Source: Ramlibacter sp.
Lineage (GTDB): Bacteria > Pseudomonadota > Gammaproteobacteria > Burkholderiales > Burkholderiaceae_C
Direction: 5' to 3'
Assembly: GCA_019635435.1 (NCBI GenBank)
Contig: JAHBZM010000001.1
Coordinates: 2,666,001-2,730,000 of the forward strand
DNA length: 64,000 nt
The notes below the pieces were generated by a model, which had not been told where the DNA came from, made no database searches, and saw only the letters and a list, made by a program, of their open reading frames with translations. Shown here piece by piece: positions 23,313-30,934 of the stretch; within the stretch, counting starts at the first letter, position 1, and each line of letters opens with the position of its first letter. A program made the position numbers and the translations under genes.

Positions 23313-24269
23313 TCAGCCCCGGCTCGGTCCCGCCCGATGTGCCAGTTCGACGGCCCCGCCCGACAGATTGAAATTGACCGTGGGCACGGTGAAGTCGCTG
23401 AACGGCGCGCCGAGCGCGATCTCGCCGCTGCCATGCAGCACGCATTCGCCGCGCCGCAGCGCCTGCTCGGTGTCGCTGCCGGTGAACCGGACCCAGGTGC
23501 CGTAGCTGCTCAGGTCACTGAGCACAAAAGTATTGTTTCGCCATTCGATCTTGGCGTGCAGCCGCGAGACGCGCTGGTCGTTGACCACGAACTCGGCCTC
23601 GCTGACACGGCCCAGGTGGATGGGCAGTTCGCTGGACCGGAACGCCGCGTTCACGTCCAGCCACGACAACTCGATCTGGCCCAGCACGGTGTCAGCCCGA
23701 GGCTTGAGCATGTCCAGGGAGGCCGGCGCCGTCAGCAGTTCAGACACCACCTCCTCCTGCCATTCGATCCGGTAAAGCACCTGCGGTTCGGCCTTGCCGC
23801 GGATGTTGACCGGGCCCAGGCTGCGAAAGCGCACCCCGTCTTCGGGCGCCAGGACCTCGCTGATCACCACATCGGTGGCCCAGATCTGGTCGGCACCCGA
23901 CAGGTCAGACAGGCGCGAGGCCACGTTCACGGCATCGCCATAGCAATCGCCATCGACCTCGACCACCTCGCCGCAGGCCACGCCCACCTGCAAGCGCATG
24001 CGGATCTTGGGGGGCCAGTTGAGGATGCGCTTGAGGTGGTTGCGCTGCAGTTCCACCACGGCGGCCACCGCGTCCCGGGGCCGCGGAAACACCGCCAGCA
24101 CCCCGTCACCCAAGGTCTTGACCACGCGCCCGTCGTGGGCCTCGCAGACCTGGCTGATCCACTGGGTCAGCCGGGTGATGGCCTCGGTGGCCTTGGCATT
24201 GCCCAGCATTTCAAAAACACTGGTGCTGCCCGTGAGATCAGCAAAGACGACCGTGGTATTGACACCCAT
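23313..24269 (-). CDS. Class III adenylate/guanylate cyclase with FHA domain
   Basis: 318 residues. The N-terminal class III cyclase domain (1 to about 170) has the metal aspartates in VVFADLTGS (D11) and TLGDGVLAVFP, and the transition-state Asn/Arg in DAVNVASRLSDLSGADQ. The C-terminal FHA domain (about 215-300) shows VSRLHAKIEW and FVLSDLSSYGTWVR, the phosphothreonine-binding SxxH and loop residues. It is soluble. It would produce cAMP or another cyclic nucleotide and bind a phosphoprotein; the nucleotide specificity cannot be fixed by eye. Confidence 0.9.
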   Translation of the reverse strand: MGVNTTVVFADLTGSTSVFEMLGNAKATEAITRLTQWISQVCEAHDGRVVKTLGDGVLAVFPRPRDAVAAVVELQRNHLKRILNWPPKIRMRLQVGVACGEVVEVDGDCYGDAVNVASRLSDLSGADQIWATDVVISEVLAPEDGVRFRSLGPVNIRGKAEPQVLYRIEWQEEVVSELLTAPASLDMLKPRADTVLGQIELSWLDVNAAFRSSELPIHLGRVSEAEFVVNDQRVSRLHAKIEWRNNTFVLSDLSSYGTWVRFTGSDTEQALRRGECVLHGSGEIALGAPFSDFTVPTVNFNLSGGAVELAHRAGPSRG

Positions 24270-24321
24270 GCCCGAACCGTGGAGTTGTTACGTCACGAGT
24301 TTAGAGCATCGGTGCGCGGCC

Positions 24322-25755
24322 TCAGCCGGCCTTGATCTGCAGGGCCTTGTACTCGAGGAACTCCTCAAAGCCGAACTTGCCGTTTTCCCGGCCATTGCCC
24401 GACTGCTTGTAGCCGCCAAACGGGGCATTGCCGTTGAACGGCCCGCCATTGATGTCGATCTGCCCGGTGCGGATGCGCCGCGCCACCTGGATGGCGTGGC
24501 CCTGGTCCTGGCTCCAGACGCCGCCGCCCAGTCCGTAGATGGTGTCGTTGGCAATGCGCACGGCTTCGTCCTCGTCCTTGTAGGTGATGACCACCAGCAC
24601 CGGGCCGAAGATTTCCTCGCGCGCCAGGGTGTCACCCGGCTGGACCCGCAGGATGGTGGGCTGCACGAAGTAGCCCTTGTCCTGCGCCGGCCGCTGCGGG
24701 CCACCGGCGATGACCTCGGCGCCCTCGGCAATGCCCTGCTCGATGAAGGCCACCACGCGGTCGCGCTGGGCCGCGCTCACCAGCGGGCCGAGCTTGGTGG
24801 ACTCGTCCAGGCTGGGGCCCACGCTGAAGCGCGCAATGGCGGCCTGGGCCAGTGCCTTCACGTCCTCATAGCGGCTCTCGGGCACCAGCATGCGCGTGTG
24901 GGCCGAGCAGGTCTGGCCGCTGTTGAGCAAGCAGGCCGAAATGGTGCCCTTGACCGCGGCCTCGAAATCCGCGTCCGGCAGCAGCACGCTGGCGGATTTG
25001 CCGCCCAGCTCCAGCGCCACGCGCTTGACCGTCTGGCTGGCCAGTTCGGCCACGCGCTTGCCGGCACGGGTGGAGCCCGTGAAGCTCACCATGTCGACTT
25101 CAGGGTGCGTGGCGAGCACCTCGCCCACCACCGGGCCGGTGCCGTTGACCAGGTTGAACACGCCGGGCGGCAGCCCGGCCTCGTGGATGATCTCCGCCAG
25201 GATCATGGCGTTGACCGGTGCAATTTCGCTGGGCTTGAGCACCACGGTGCAGCCGGCGGCCAGGGCGGGCGCCACCTTGAGCGTGATCTGGTTCAGCGGA
25301 AAATTCCAGGGCGTGATGCAGCCCACCACGCCAATGGGCTCGCGCACCACCAGTGACTTGCCCATGGGCCCGGCCACTTCTTCTTCCCATTCAAAAGCCC
25401 GCGCCACCTTGGCAAAGTTGGCCCAGTTCCACACCGGCGCGCCCACCTGAACGGGCTTGGCCAGCTTGAGCGGCATGCCGACTTCGCGCGCAATCGCGGT
25501 TCCCATTTCGTCCATGCGGGCCTTCAGCCCGGCGGACACCTTGTCCATGAATGCCGCCCGGGTTTCCACCGGCAAGGCGGCCCAGGCGTCAAAGGCGGCG
25601 CGCGCGGCCTCAATGGCCTGGGTGGCTTCGTCGGCCGTGCCCGCCGGCACGGTGGCCATCACCTCTTCCGTGCTCGAGTCGTGTACCGTGAAGGTGTCGG
25701 GGGACTGGGCTTTGACCCATTGGCCGTTGATGTAGTGGGAGGGGTAGGTTTTCAT
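24322..25755 (-). CDS. NAD(P)-dependent aldehyde dehydrogenase
   Basis: 477 residues. Seen: CITPWNFPLNQI, VLKPSEIAP, FTGSTRAGKRV, general base Glu in LELGGKSA (about 255) and the catalytic cysteine in NSGQTCSAHTRML (about 289), then EIFGPVLVV. It oxidises an aldehyde to the acid; it lies in a group with betaine/4-hydroxybenzaldehyde/caproaldehyde-like ALDHs and the substrate is open. ATG 25755 has AGGAAG upstream and starts at the family N-terminus YPSHYINGQW. A 7+7 bp palindrome sits about 40 bp upstream. Confidence 0.94.
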   Translation of the reverse strand: MKTYPSHYINGQWVKAQSPDTFTVHDSSTEEVMATVPAGTADEATQAIEAARAAFDAWAALPVETRAAFMDKVSAGLKARMDEMGTAIAREVGMPLKLAKPVQVGAPVWNWANFAKVARAFEWEEEVAGPMGKSLVVREPIGVVGCITPWNFPLNQITLKVAPALAAGCTVVLKPSEIAPVNAMILAEIIHEAGLPPGVFNLVNGTGPVVGEVLATHPEVDMVSFTGSTRAGKRVAELASQTVKRVALELGGKSASVLLPDADFEAAVKGTISACLLNSGQTCSAHTRMLVPESRYEDVKALAQAAIARFSVGPSLDESTKLGPLVSAAQRDRVVAFIEQGIAEGAEVIAGGPQRPAQDKGYFVQPTILRVQPGDTLAREEIFGPVLVVITYKDEDEAVRIANDTIYGLGGGVWSQDQGHAIQVARRIRTGQIDINGGPFNGNAPFGGYKQSGNGRENGKFGFEEFLEYKALQIKAG

Positions 25756-25790
25756 GAGGCTTCCTGCACGGGGTGAATTGAACAATTATG

Positions 25791-25811
25791 CAGTAAATTG
25801 CATTTTTACTG
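25791..25811. promoter_or_regulatory. Palindromic operator candidate before the aldehyde dehydrogenase
   Basis: Perfect dyad cagtaaa-N7-tttactg. On the minus strand a CATAAT -10-like box overlaps its edge, so a dimeric regulator could control the aldehyde dehydrogenase. No adjacent regulator gene is present, and the binding protein is unknown. Confidence 0.45.
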
Positions 25812-25934
25812 AATTTCGACGCCAATGAATTCAAAAGGACTACCGCAGGGCAACAAATAGAAACGGCTTCACGATTCGTTACCAAGCCATTGATTTTCCA
25901 TGTTGTTTTCCGTTAACTACGTCACAGAAACGAC

Positions 25935-25967
25935 TTGCTCTTCCCGCAAGCTCGACATAACTTGTCG
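25935..25967 (+). promoter_or_regulatory. Sigma70-like promoter with overlapping dyad
   Basis: TTGCTC (25935-25940), 17-bp spacer, TAACTT (25958-25963). The dyad cgaca-taact-tgtcg (25953-25967) covers the -10 box. It lies 45 bp upstream of the 26008 gene in an AT-rich gap and is the best promoter candidate for it. Confidence 0.45.
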
Positions 25968-26007
25968 TACCACATAGCAAATTTGTTCCCTGAGGACAAA
26001 AAGGCCC

Positions 26008-26352
26008 ATGCGTTGGATCAAACCCAGTCTGCGAAGCAGCATTTATGGCCTGCTCGGCAACCCGAGTCCGCCGTCAGAATCGACCCTTGAAAACGGGACG
26101 GAAGATATTCGTCAGGCCATGCTCGACCTGCTCGGGGAGTCGGGTGCCAAGCATTTTCCGCAGATCACCCGGCGCGTGCGCTATGCCAATGACGTGCAGG
26201 CCCTGTGGTACCTGCGCGGCGACCTGATGGCCGCGCTGTCGGCCACCCATGGCGAAACCGAGGCCCGGGCCCGGGTCGCGCGGCTCACCTCCCTGTTCAA
26301 GGGCCTGTTGCCCGCCAGCCTGACCTCACGCGCCAGCTCACTGGTCGGTTGA
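26008..26352 (+). CDS. Small conserved-looking hypothetical protein
   Basis: 114 residues; I do not recognise a named domain. The sequence is mixed and globular-looking (EDIRQAMLDLLGESGAKHFPQITRRVRYANDVQALWYLRGDLM split across helices), with no signal peptide or membrane segment. Codon use is normal for the window, and a GAGGACAAAAAGG purine run precedes the ATG. It has its own promoter candidate and is convergent with the LD-carboxypeptidase gene, 12 bp apart. Confidence 0.72.
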   Translation: MRWIKPSLRSSIYGLLGNPSPPSESTLENGTEDIRQAMLDLLGESGAKHFPQITRRVRYANDVQALWYLRGDLMAALSATHGETEARARVARLTSLFKGLLPASLTSRASSLVG

Positions 26353-26364
26353 AGCCTGGCGCCC

Positions 26365-27297
26365 TCAGTGGCGGTGCCCCCAGAGAAGAAAAGCGTCGCG
26401 CCCTTCGACCGCCAGGTTCACGCTCGCGCCCACAGGCAGCACCACCTTGGTGGCCACATGGCCAAACGGCAGGTTCTGCAGCACCGGCACCTTGAGGCGG
26501 CTGCGCAGCCAGTCCACCACGGTCTGCAGCTTGAAGCCGCGGTCATGCGGGACCAGCTTGTAATTGGTGAACTGCCCCAGCACGATGGCTTTCTGCGCGC
26601 CCAGCACACCGGCGTGCAGCAGCTGGGTCAGCATCCGCTCGACCCGGAAAGGGTGCTCGTTGACCTCTTCCAGAAACAGCACGCCTTTCTTGACCGCCGG
26701 CAGCCAGGGGGTGCCCACCAGGCTGGCCACAATGGCCAGGTTGCCACCCCAGAGCACGGCGTCCCTGGCATGCCAGACACCGTCGCGGCCCGCGGGTAGC
26801 GGCGGGGTGTTGCGCGGCAGTTGCCAGCCCGTGCCTTCGCCCTGGCCACAGACCAGGTCATCGAAGCAGGCTTCCATGATGTCGTCGGGCGTGCCGTCCA
26901 CGCCAAAGTCCTCGCCCAGCGCCGGCCCGGCCCAGCTCACGGCGCCAGTGCGGGCGAACAGGGCGTTCTGGAACGCGGTGAAGTCGCTGAGCCCAACAAA
27001 GCGCGTGCCGCCGGCGACCGACCTGGCCACCGCCTTGTAGTTGATGGCGGGAAGCAGCCGCGTGAGGCCGTAGCCGCCGCGCGAGATCAGTGCCACGTCG
27101 GCGCCACTGGCGGCCGCGCGGTGGATGGCGGCCAGCCGGGTTTCGTCGTCGCCGGCAAAGCGCATGTGGCTGCGCAGGGCGGCTTCGTCCACCTCGACCT
27201 CGTGGCCCAGTGACTTGAGCCGGGCCAGGCCGCGCTTGAACGAGGCCTTGTCGCGCACGGCGCTCGAAGGCGAGAAGATGTAGATATGTTTTTTCAC
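26365..27297 (-). CDS. ldcA: LD-carboxypeptidase (muramoyltetrapeptide carboxypeptidase, S66)
   Basis: 310 residues. Removes the terminal D-Ala from murein tetrapeptides during cytoplasmic recycling. Catalytic triad candidates: Ser in FVGLSDFTAF (about 120), Glu in FLEEVNEHPFRVERM and His in LPFGHVATKVVLPVG. SRGGYGLTRLLP is the family's glycine-rich segment. No signal peptide. The start overlaps the upstream TadA-dehalogenase stop by ATGA, so the two are coupled. Confidence 0.9.
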   Translation of the reverse strand: MKKHIYIFSPSSAVRDKASFKRGLARLKSLGHEVEVDEAALRSHMRFAGDDETRLAAIHRAAASGADVALISRGGYGLTRLLPAINYKAVARSVAGGTRFVGLSDFTAFQNALFARTGAVSWAGPALGEDFGVDGTPDDIMEACFDDLVCGQGEGTGWQLPRNTPPLPAGRDGVWHARDAVLWGGNLAIVASLVGTPWLPAVKKGVLFLEEVNEHPFRVERMLTQLLHAGVLGAQKAIVLGQFTNYKLVPHDRGFKLQTVVDWLRSRLKVPVLQNLPFGHVATKVVLPVGASVNLAVEGRDAFLLWGHRH

Positions 27298-28709
27298 GGG
27301 GCGAAGTATCCCACCGCCGCCTGGGCCACCGGCTCGCCGTGCTCCTGCACAAAATGCCCGGCCTGTTCCAGCACCAGGGGCTGCGGGCAGCCACGGATCA
27401 GCTGCTGCAGGCCACGCATCACCGGCACGCCCAGCACCGGGTCCTGCGCGCCCACGGCCATGAAGCTTTTCCCGTTCCAGCGCGTCTGCCAGAACTCACG
27501 GGCCTCGCGCGACACCGCGGCGCCATCCGAGTCCGCAAACTCCGGCACCATGGGCGGAAACGCGCGCGGAGCGGCGCGATGGCCCCGGTCCGGGAAGGGC
27601 GCGTTGTAGGCCGCGCATTCCTGCGGGCTCATCTGCGGGTTGCCGCGGGCAAACAGCCGGGCGATGTCAAAGTCGGGGTTCTTCGCGCACATCTCGCGCC
27701 AAGCCAGGAAACCGGCGCCCAAGGGCAGGTCGCCGGTGCCCAGCGCGGTGTTCATCACCAGCAGGCCGGTGTAGCGGTCGGGCGCGGCCATGGGCAATGT
27801 GAGGCCCAGCAGGCCCCCCCAGTCCTGCACCACCAGCACCACCTGGCGCAGGTCCAGCCGCTGCACCAGCTCCAGCAGCACCTGGCGGTGCCAGCTGAAG
27901 GTGTGGGCCTCGTCCTTCTTGGGTTTGTCGCTCTTGCCAAAGCCGATCAGGTCGGGCGCCACCACGCGGTGGCCCGCCGCAAGAAACACCGGAATCATCT
28001 TGCGGTACAGGTAGCTCCAGGCCGGGTTGCCATGCAGGCACAGCCAGGTCAGGGGAGCCGCGCCCTGCCCGTTGGCGCCCGGGCCCTCATCGAGGTAATG
28101 CATCCTCAGGCCGGCCAGTGCCGGCAGGTCGCTGAGGTAATGGGGCGCCCAAGGGTAGCCGGGCAAGTCGGCAAACCGCTCGTCGGGGGTGCGCAGCGCG
28201 TCGTCACGCAGGGGGGAAGCGGTCATTCGGGTCTCCTGTCGCCGGGTTTTGAAGAAGCCGCTGAGCAGGCCACCGCACTCGGCGGCGAGCACCCCGCCCT
28301 GCAGCCGGGTCTGGTGGTTGAGCCGGGGCTCGGCAAAAAGATCGACGACCGAGCCCGCGGCGCCGGTCTTGGGATCGGGCGCGCCAAACACCACCTGCCT
28401 GAGCCGCGCATGCAGCATGGCCCCGGCGCACATGGCGCAGGGCTCCAGCGTCACATACAGATCGCAGTCGTCCAGGCGGTAGTTGCCCAGCCGCGCGGCG
28501 GCCGCGCGCAAGGCGGCAATTTCGGCGTGGGCCGTCGGGTCGTGCGCCCCCACCGGGGCGTTGCGGCCCGTGGCGATCACCTCGCCGCCACGCACCACCA
28601 CGGCCCCCACGGGCACTTCGCCAGCCGCGGCGGCCTCGTGCGCCTGCGCCAGCGCCAGCCGCATGAAGGCCTCGGCCAATGGCGGGTCGGCGGGCAATTT
28701 GCTATTCAT
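27294..28709 (-). CDS. tadA: TadA tRNA adenosine deaminase joined in frame to haloalkane dehalogenase
   Basis: One 471-residue open frame carries two complete enzymes. Residues 1-158 are TadA, which makes inosine at tRNA position 34: zinc ligands HAE (TAHAEIAAL) and PCAMCAGA. Residues 162-471 are a haloalkane dehalogenase-type alpha/beta hydrolase: HGNPAWSYLYRK (halide-site Asn), nucleophile VVQDWGGLLGL (Asp and halide-binding Trp) and catalytic His in QAGHFVQEHGE. Between them is CGA (28227-28229), one base from TGA, directly before an ATG with its own AGGAGA. Either a recent stop loss (or sequence error) or a true fusion; an independent dehalogenase product from 28226 is likely in any case. 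The 5' end lies in a family-A repeat. Confidence 0.88.
   Translation of the reverse strand: MNSKLPADPPLAEAFMRLALAQAHEAAAAGEVPVGAVVVRGGEVIATGRNAPVGAHDPTAHAEIAALRAAAARLGNYRLDDCDLYVTLEPCAMCAGAMLHARLRQVVFGAPDPKTGAAGSVVDLFAEPRLNHQTRLQGGVLAAECGGLLSGFFKTRRQETRMTASPLRDDALRTPDERFADLPGYPWAPHYLSDLPALAGLRMHYLDEGPGANGQGAAPLTWLCLHGNPAWSYLYRKMIPVFLAAGHRVVAPDLIGFGKSDKPKKDEAHTFSWHRQVLLELVQRLDLRQVVLVVQDWGGLLGLTLPMAAPDRYTGLLVMNTALGTGDLPLGAGFLAWREMCAKNPDFDIARLFARGNPQMSPQECAAYNAPFPDRGHRAAPRAFPPMVPEFADSDGAAVSREAREFWQTRWNGKSFMAVGAQDPVLGVPVMRGLQQLIRGCPQPLVLEQAGHFVQEHGEPVAQAAVGYFAP
28224..28237 (-). promoter_or_regulatory. Internal ribosome-binding site and ATG of the dehalogenase part
   Basis: On the minus strand AGGAGA (28237-28232) is followed by five bases and ATG (28226-28224), opening the frame MTASPLRDDALRTP. 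The site is as strong as any start in the window and lies inside the longer frame. It suggests that the dehalogenase was, or still is, a separate gene starting here (27294-28226, 310 residues). Confidence 0.7.
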
Positions 28710-28766
28710 TTTGTAGCTGGGAGTGGCCGCCCCGCCTGGACTCCAGCCCTGTTTGGCACTTGATTC
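28698..28766 (-). repeat. Dispersed repeat family A, copy 3, covering the tadA start
   Basis: On the plus strand: tttgctattcattttgtagc terminus, then ggccgccccgcctggactcc core and cagccctgtttggcacttga. The tadA ATG (28709-28707) and the codons for NSK fall inside the repeat terminus, so the repeat provides the start region and the 5' leader. Confidence 0.78.
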
Positions 28767-28769
28767 GCC

Positions 28770-28994
28770 TCATTTGTCGTCGGGCATGGGTCGCGCCTGC
28801 TGCAAGGCCCCTTCCACCGCCTGCTTGTACTGGTCGACCTGCTGCTGGGGCGTGGCGCCGGGCGGGGCCGCCGGCACCGAGACGCCCGCGGGCATGGCGG
28901 GCGGCGCCGACACGGCGCTGAGCTGTTTTTTGGCCAGCATGCCGACGATGAGCACCACCACCAGCAGCCCGAGAACCCCAAAGATCGCACGCAT
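28770..28994 (-). CDS. Small membrane-anchored hypothetical protein
   Basis: 74 residues. An N-terminal membrane segment (IFGVLGLLVVVLIVGMLA), then a Pro/Ala-rich linker and a short charged helix (QVDQYKQAVEGALQQARP). Function not recognised. AAGGAGTTCAC before the ATG is a strong ribosome site. It is transcribed in the same direction as paiB upstream (10 bp away) and tadA downstream. Confidence 0.75.
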   Translation of the reverse strand: MRAIFGVLGLLVVVLIVGMLAKKQLSAVSAPPAMPAGVSVPAAPPGATPQQQVDQYKQAVEGALQQARPMPDDK

Positions 28995-29004
28995 GTGAAC
29001 TCCT

Positions 29005-29640
29005 TCAGTTACCCAGCCCGAGGCCGGTCATCCAGGCCGCGAGGCCGCGTTCGTTGTCATTACCCTGGGCATAGGCCGCCTTCATGGCCGCGTGGGACTC
29101 CGGGCGATGCTGGTTGAGCTTGATCTTGCACTGCACGGATTTCACGGCAAGCTCGAACCCCACGATGCCGGCCAGCATCTTGTGCGCAAACTCCTCGCCC
29201 AGGCCGCGCCACTGCTCGGCATAGGGCGGCTCGTGGTCGCCGATCAGCTTTTTCAGCAGCCTGTCCTTGGCCAGGGGGTCCTCGACCAGCGTGGCTTCGA
29301 CGGTGCAGTGAACGGCCAGGTAGTTCCAGCTCGGGACGCGGACCAGGTCGGGATAGACCTTGGGCGACAGGTAACCATGCGGGCCCATGAAGCTCACCAC
29401 GGCCGTGGGCCGGGCCTGAAGGTAGCGCCAGTGCGGGTTGGGCTTGGCGCAATGGCCCAGCAGGACCCAGCCTGGGGCGGCGCCCTCCCCCGCGGCGCGC
29501 TCTTCCAGATGCAGGGGAAGATGCGTGACGAAGGGCAGGCCCTCGTCGTCGTTCGAGATCAGGCTCGCGAAGGGGTGTTCGCGCATCAGCCGCGCAGCCT
29601 GCGCGGCATCACTGGATTTGAATTGCGGGGGCTGGTACAT
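29005..29640 (-). CDS. paiB: PaiB-type FMN-binding protein
   Basis: 211 residues, the usual PaiB length. Characteristic parts: MYQPPQFKSSD start, HPFASLISNDDEGLPFVTHLPL, GHCAKPNPHWRYL, VSFMGPHGYLSPKVY, VPSWNYLAVHCTV and VGFELAVKSVQCKIKLNQHRP. PaiB proteins have a flavin-reductase-like split barrel and were described as negative regulators of sporulation and protease genes in Bacillus; in proteobacteria the role is unclear. ATG 29640 is set by the invariant MYxPxxF start. Confidence 0.92.
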   Translation of the reverse strand: MYQPPQFKSSDAAQAARLMREHPFASLISNDDEGLPFVTHLPLHLEERAAGEGAAPGWVLLGHCAKPNPHWRYLQARPTAVVSFMGPHGYLSPKVYPDLVRVPSWNYLAVHCTVEATLVEDPLAKDRLLKKLIGDHEPPYAEQWRGLGEEFAHKMLAGIVGFELAVKSVQCKIKLNQHRPESHAAMKAAYAQGNDNERGLAAWMTGLGLGN

Positions 29641-29692
29641 GGAGCCATTGTGCCGCGACCGCGGGGCGGTCGCCGGCCACGGCCCCGCCCGC

Positions 29693-30691
29693 TCAGCCCT
29701 CCAGATTGGCCAGCGCGGTGGCCCAGATTTCCGTGGCCGAAGCGCCCGGCGGCATTTCGTGCAGCAGCGCCAGGCCAAAGCCCAGGCGCAGGTCCAGATC
29801 GACGCGCAGGCCCGGCGCGGTCAGCGCCAGCTGGGGGTAGGTGAAAGCGGCCAGCCGCTCTTCCACCTCCAGCGGCGTGGCGCCCGGCACCAGCGCGCAG
29901 AAGTCGGCGCCGCCCAGGCTGGCCAGCGCGCCCTGGGCCGGCAGGCGGCTGCCCAGCACCTGGCCCAGCAGGCGCCGGAGCACATCCGGACGGCCCGGCC
30001 GCCCCGCCACGGGCGAGGCGTCGAAGTTGCGCACGCGCACATAGCACAGCCCCAGGGTGGACAGATCGCCCGCCGCGGCGCGCACGGCCTTGCCCACCAG
30101 ATCGCGGAACGCGCGAACGTTCCAGCAGCCGGTGGCCGGGTCCAGCCGGGTGTGCGGCTCCAGCCGGCCCAGGCACTCCTGCATCCGCTTGTTGGCCTTG
30201 GCCAGGGCCGTGACCCGAAGCTCGGCCTCGGCCATGCGGGCCATGTCCTGCAGGACCTCGACATCCTGGTAGCGAAAGGCGCCCACATCAGGGTCCATCA
30301 GGCAGATGGCACCCGACTGGACGCCCCGCTCCAGGCTCAGGGGCACGCCCGCATAGGAACGCAGGAACGGCTTGCCCGTGACCAGGGGGTTGTCCCAGAA
30401 CCGCGGGTCGCTGCGCATGTCGGGCACCATCAACACCTTGCCCTGCAGCACCGCCCGGTTGCACATCGAGACGCCAAGCCCGGCTTCACCAGCGTCCAGG
30501 CCCTGGGCCGACAGCAGCCACTGGGCGCCCTCGTCCACGATGCAGACCAGGCTCTCGCCCCGGTCCGTCAGGCGCAGCGCGGTGCGCGCGATCCGGTCAA
30601 ACCGTTCGTCACGCGGAAACCAGACGCTGCGGTCGCCAAGGGGCAGCTCAATGTGCTGAACATCTCTTTCAACCATCTGGATACTCGGCAT
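29693..30691 (-). CDS. GAF domain protein with degenerate GGDEF domain
   Basis: 332 residues from ATG 30691, which has GGAGG five bases upstream; an ATG four codons earlier is weaker. The N-terminal GAF domain (about 15-160) has VSMCNRAVLQGKVLMVPDMRSDPRFWDNPLV and YAGVPLSLERGVQSGAICLMD. The C-terminal part (about 170-332) resembles a GGDEF domain (LDPATGCWNVRAFRDLV), but the catalytic loop reads SLGGADFCALV rather than GGDEF, so diguanylate cyclase activity is unlikely. Probably a sensor or c-di-GMP/partner-binding protein. It has its own promoter region with an odd palindrome. Confidence 0.83.
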   Translation of the reverse strand: MPSIQMVERDVQHIELPLGDRSVWFPRDERFDRIARTALRLTDRGESLVCIVDEGAQWLLSAQGLDAGEAGLGVSMCNRAVLQGKVLMVPDMRSDPRFWDNPLVTGKPFLRSYAGVPLSLERGVQSGAICLMDPDVGAFRYQDVEVLQDMARMAEAELRVTALAKANKRMQECLGRLEPHTRLDPATGCWNVRAFRDLVGKAVRAAAGDLSTLGLCYVRVRNFDASPVAGRPGRPDVLRRLLGQVLGSRLPAQGALASLGGADFCALVPGATPLEVEERLAAFTYPQLALTAPGLRVDLDLRLGFGLALLHEMPPGASATEIWATALANLEG

Positions 30692-30934
30692 GTCTGCCTC
30701 CATGTAAGCATTTGTTGCGTGATGGCATGAATGTAGGCAGCGCCCTCCCCCGGGCCGTAGGCAAATTGCCTAGCCGGGATAGGGGAAGGCTTTAGCGGGG
30801 GGTTGGGCGGCATCGCATGCAGGGCCGCCCGCAAGCACGGGGGCTTGAGCCTGCATGGAGGCCGAGGGGTTATTTGGCCCGGGCTGGCCGAGCGCTGGAC
30901 ATTGCCGCTGAGATGTGGGTGAGGGCTGCGGCCA
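30692..30934. other. Intergenic region with palindrome between the GAF gene and guaA
   Basis: No gene seen in about 240 bp. A 13-bp palindrome aggcaaattgcct (30759-30771) lies about 70 bp upstream of the GAF gene start, next to ccgggatagggg; it could be an operator for that gene. The rest, next to the guaA 3' end, is GC-rich and unremarkable. Confidence 0.5.

Noticed and set aside
23313..24269. Cyclase-FHA protein as a CBASS/Pycsar-type defence cyclase
   Set aside because: The FHA partner is not an effector, and no effector gene is next to it; it looks like an ordinary signalling cyclase.
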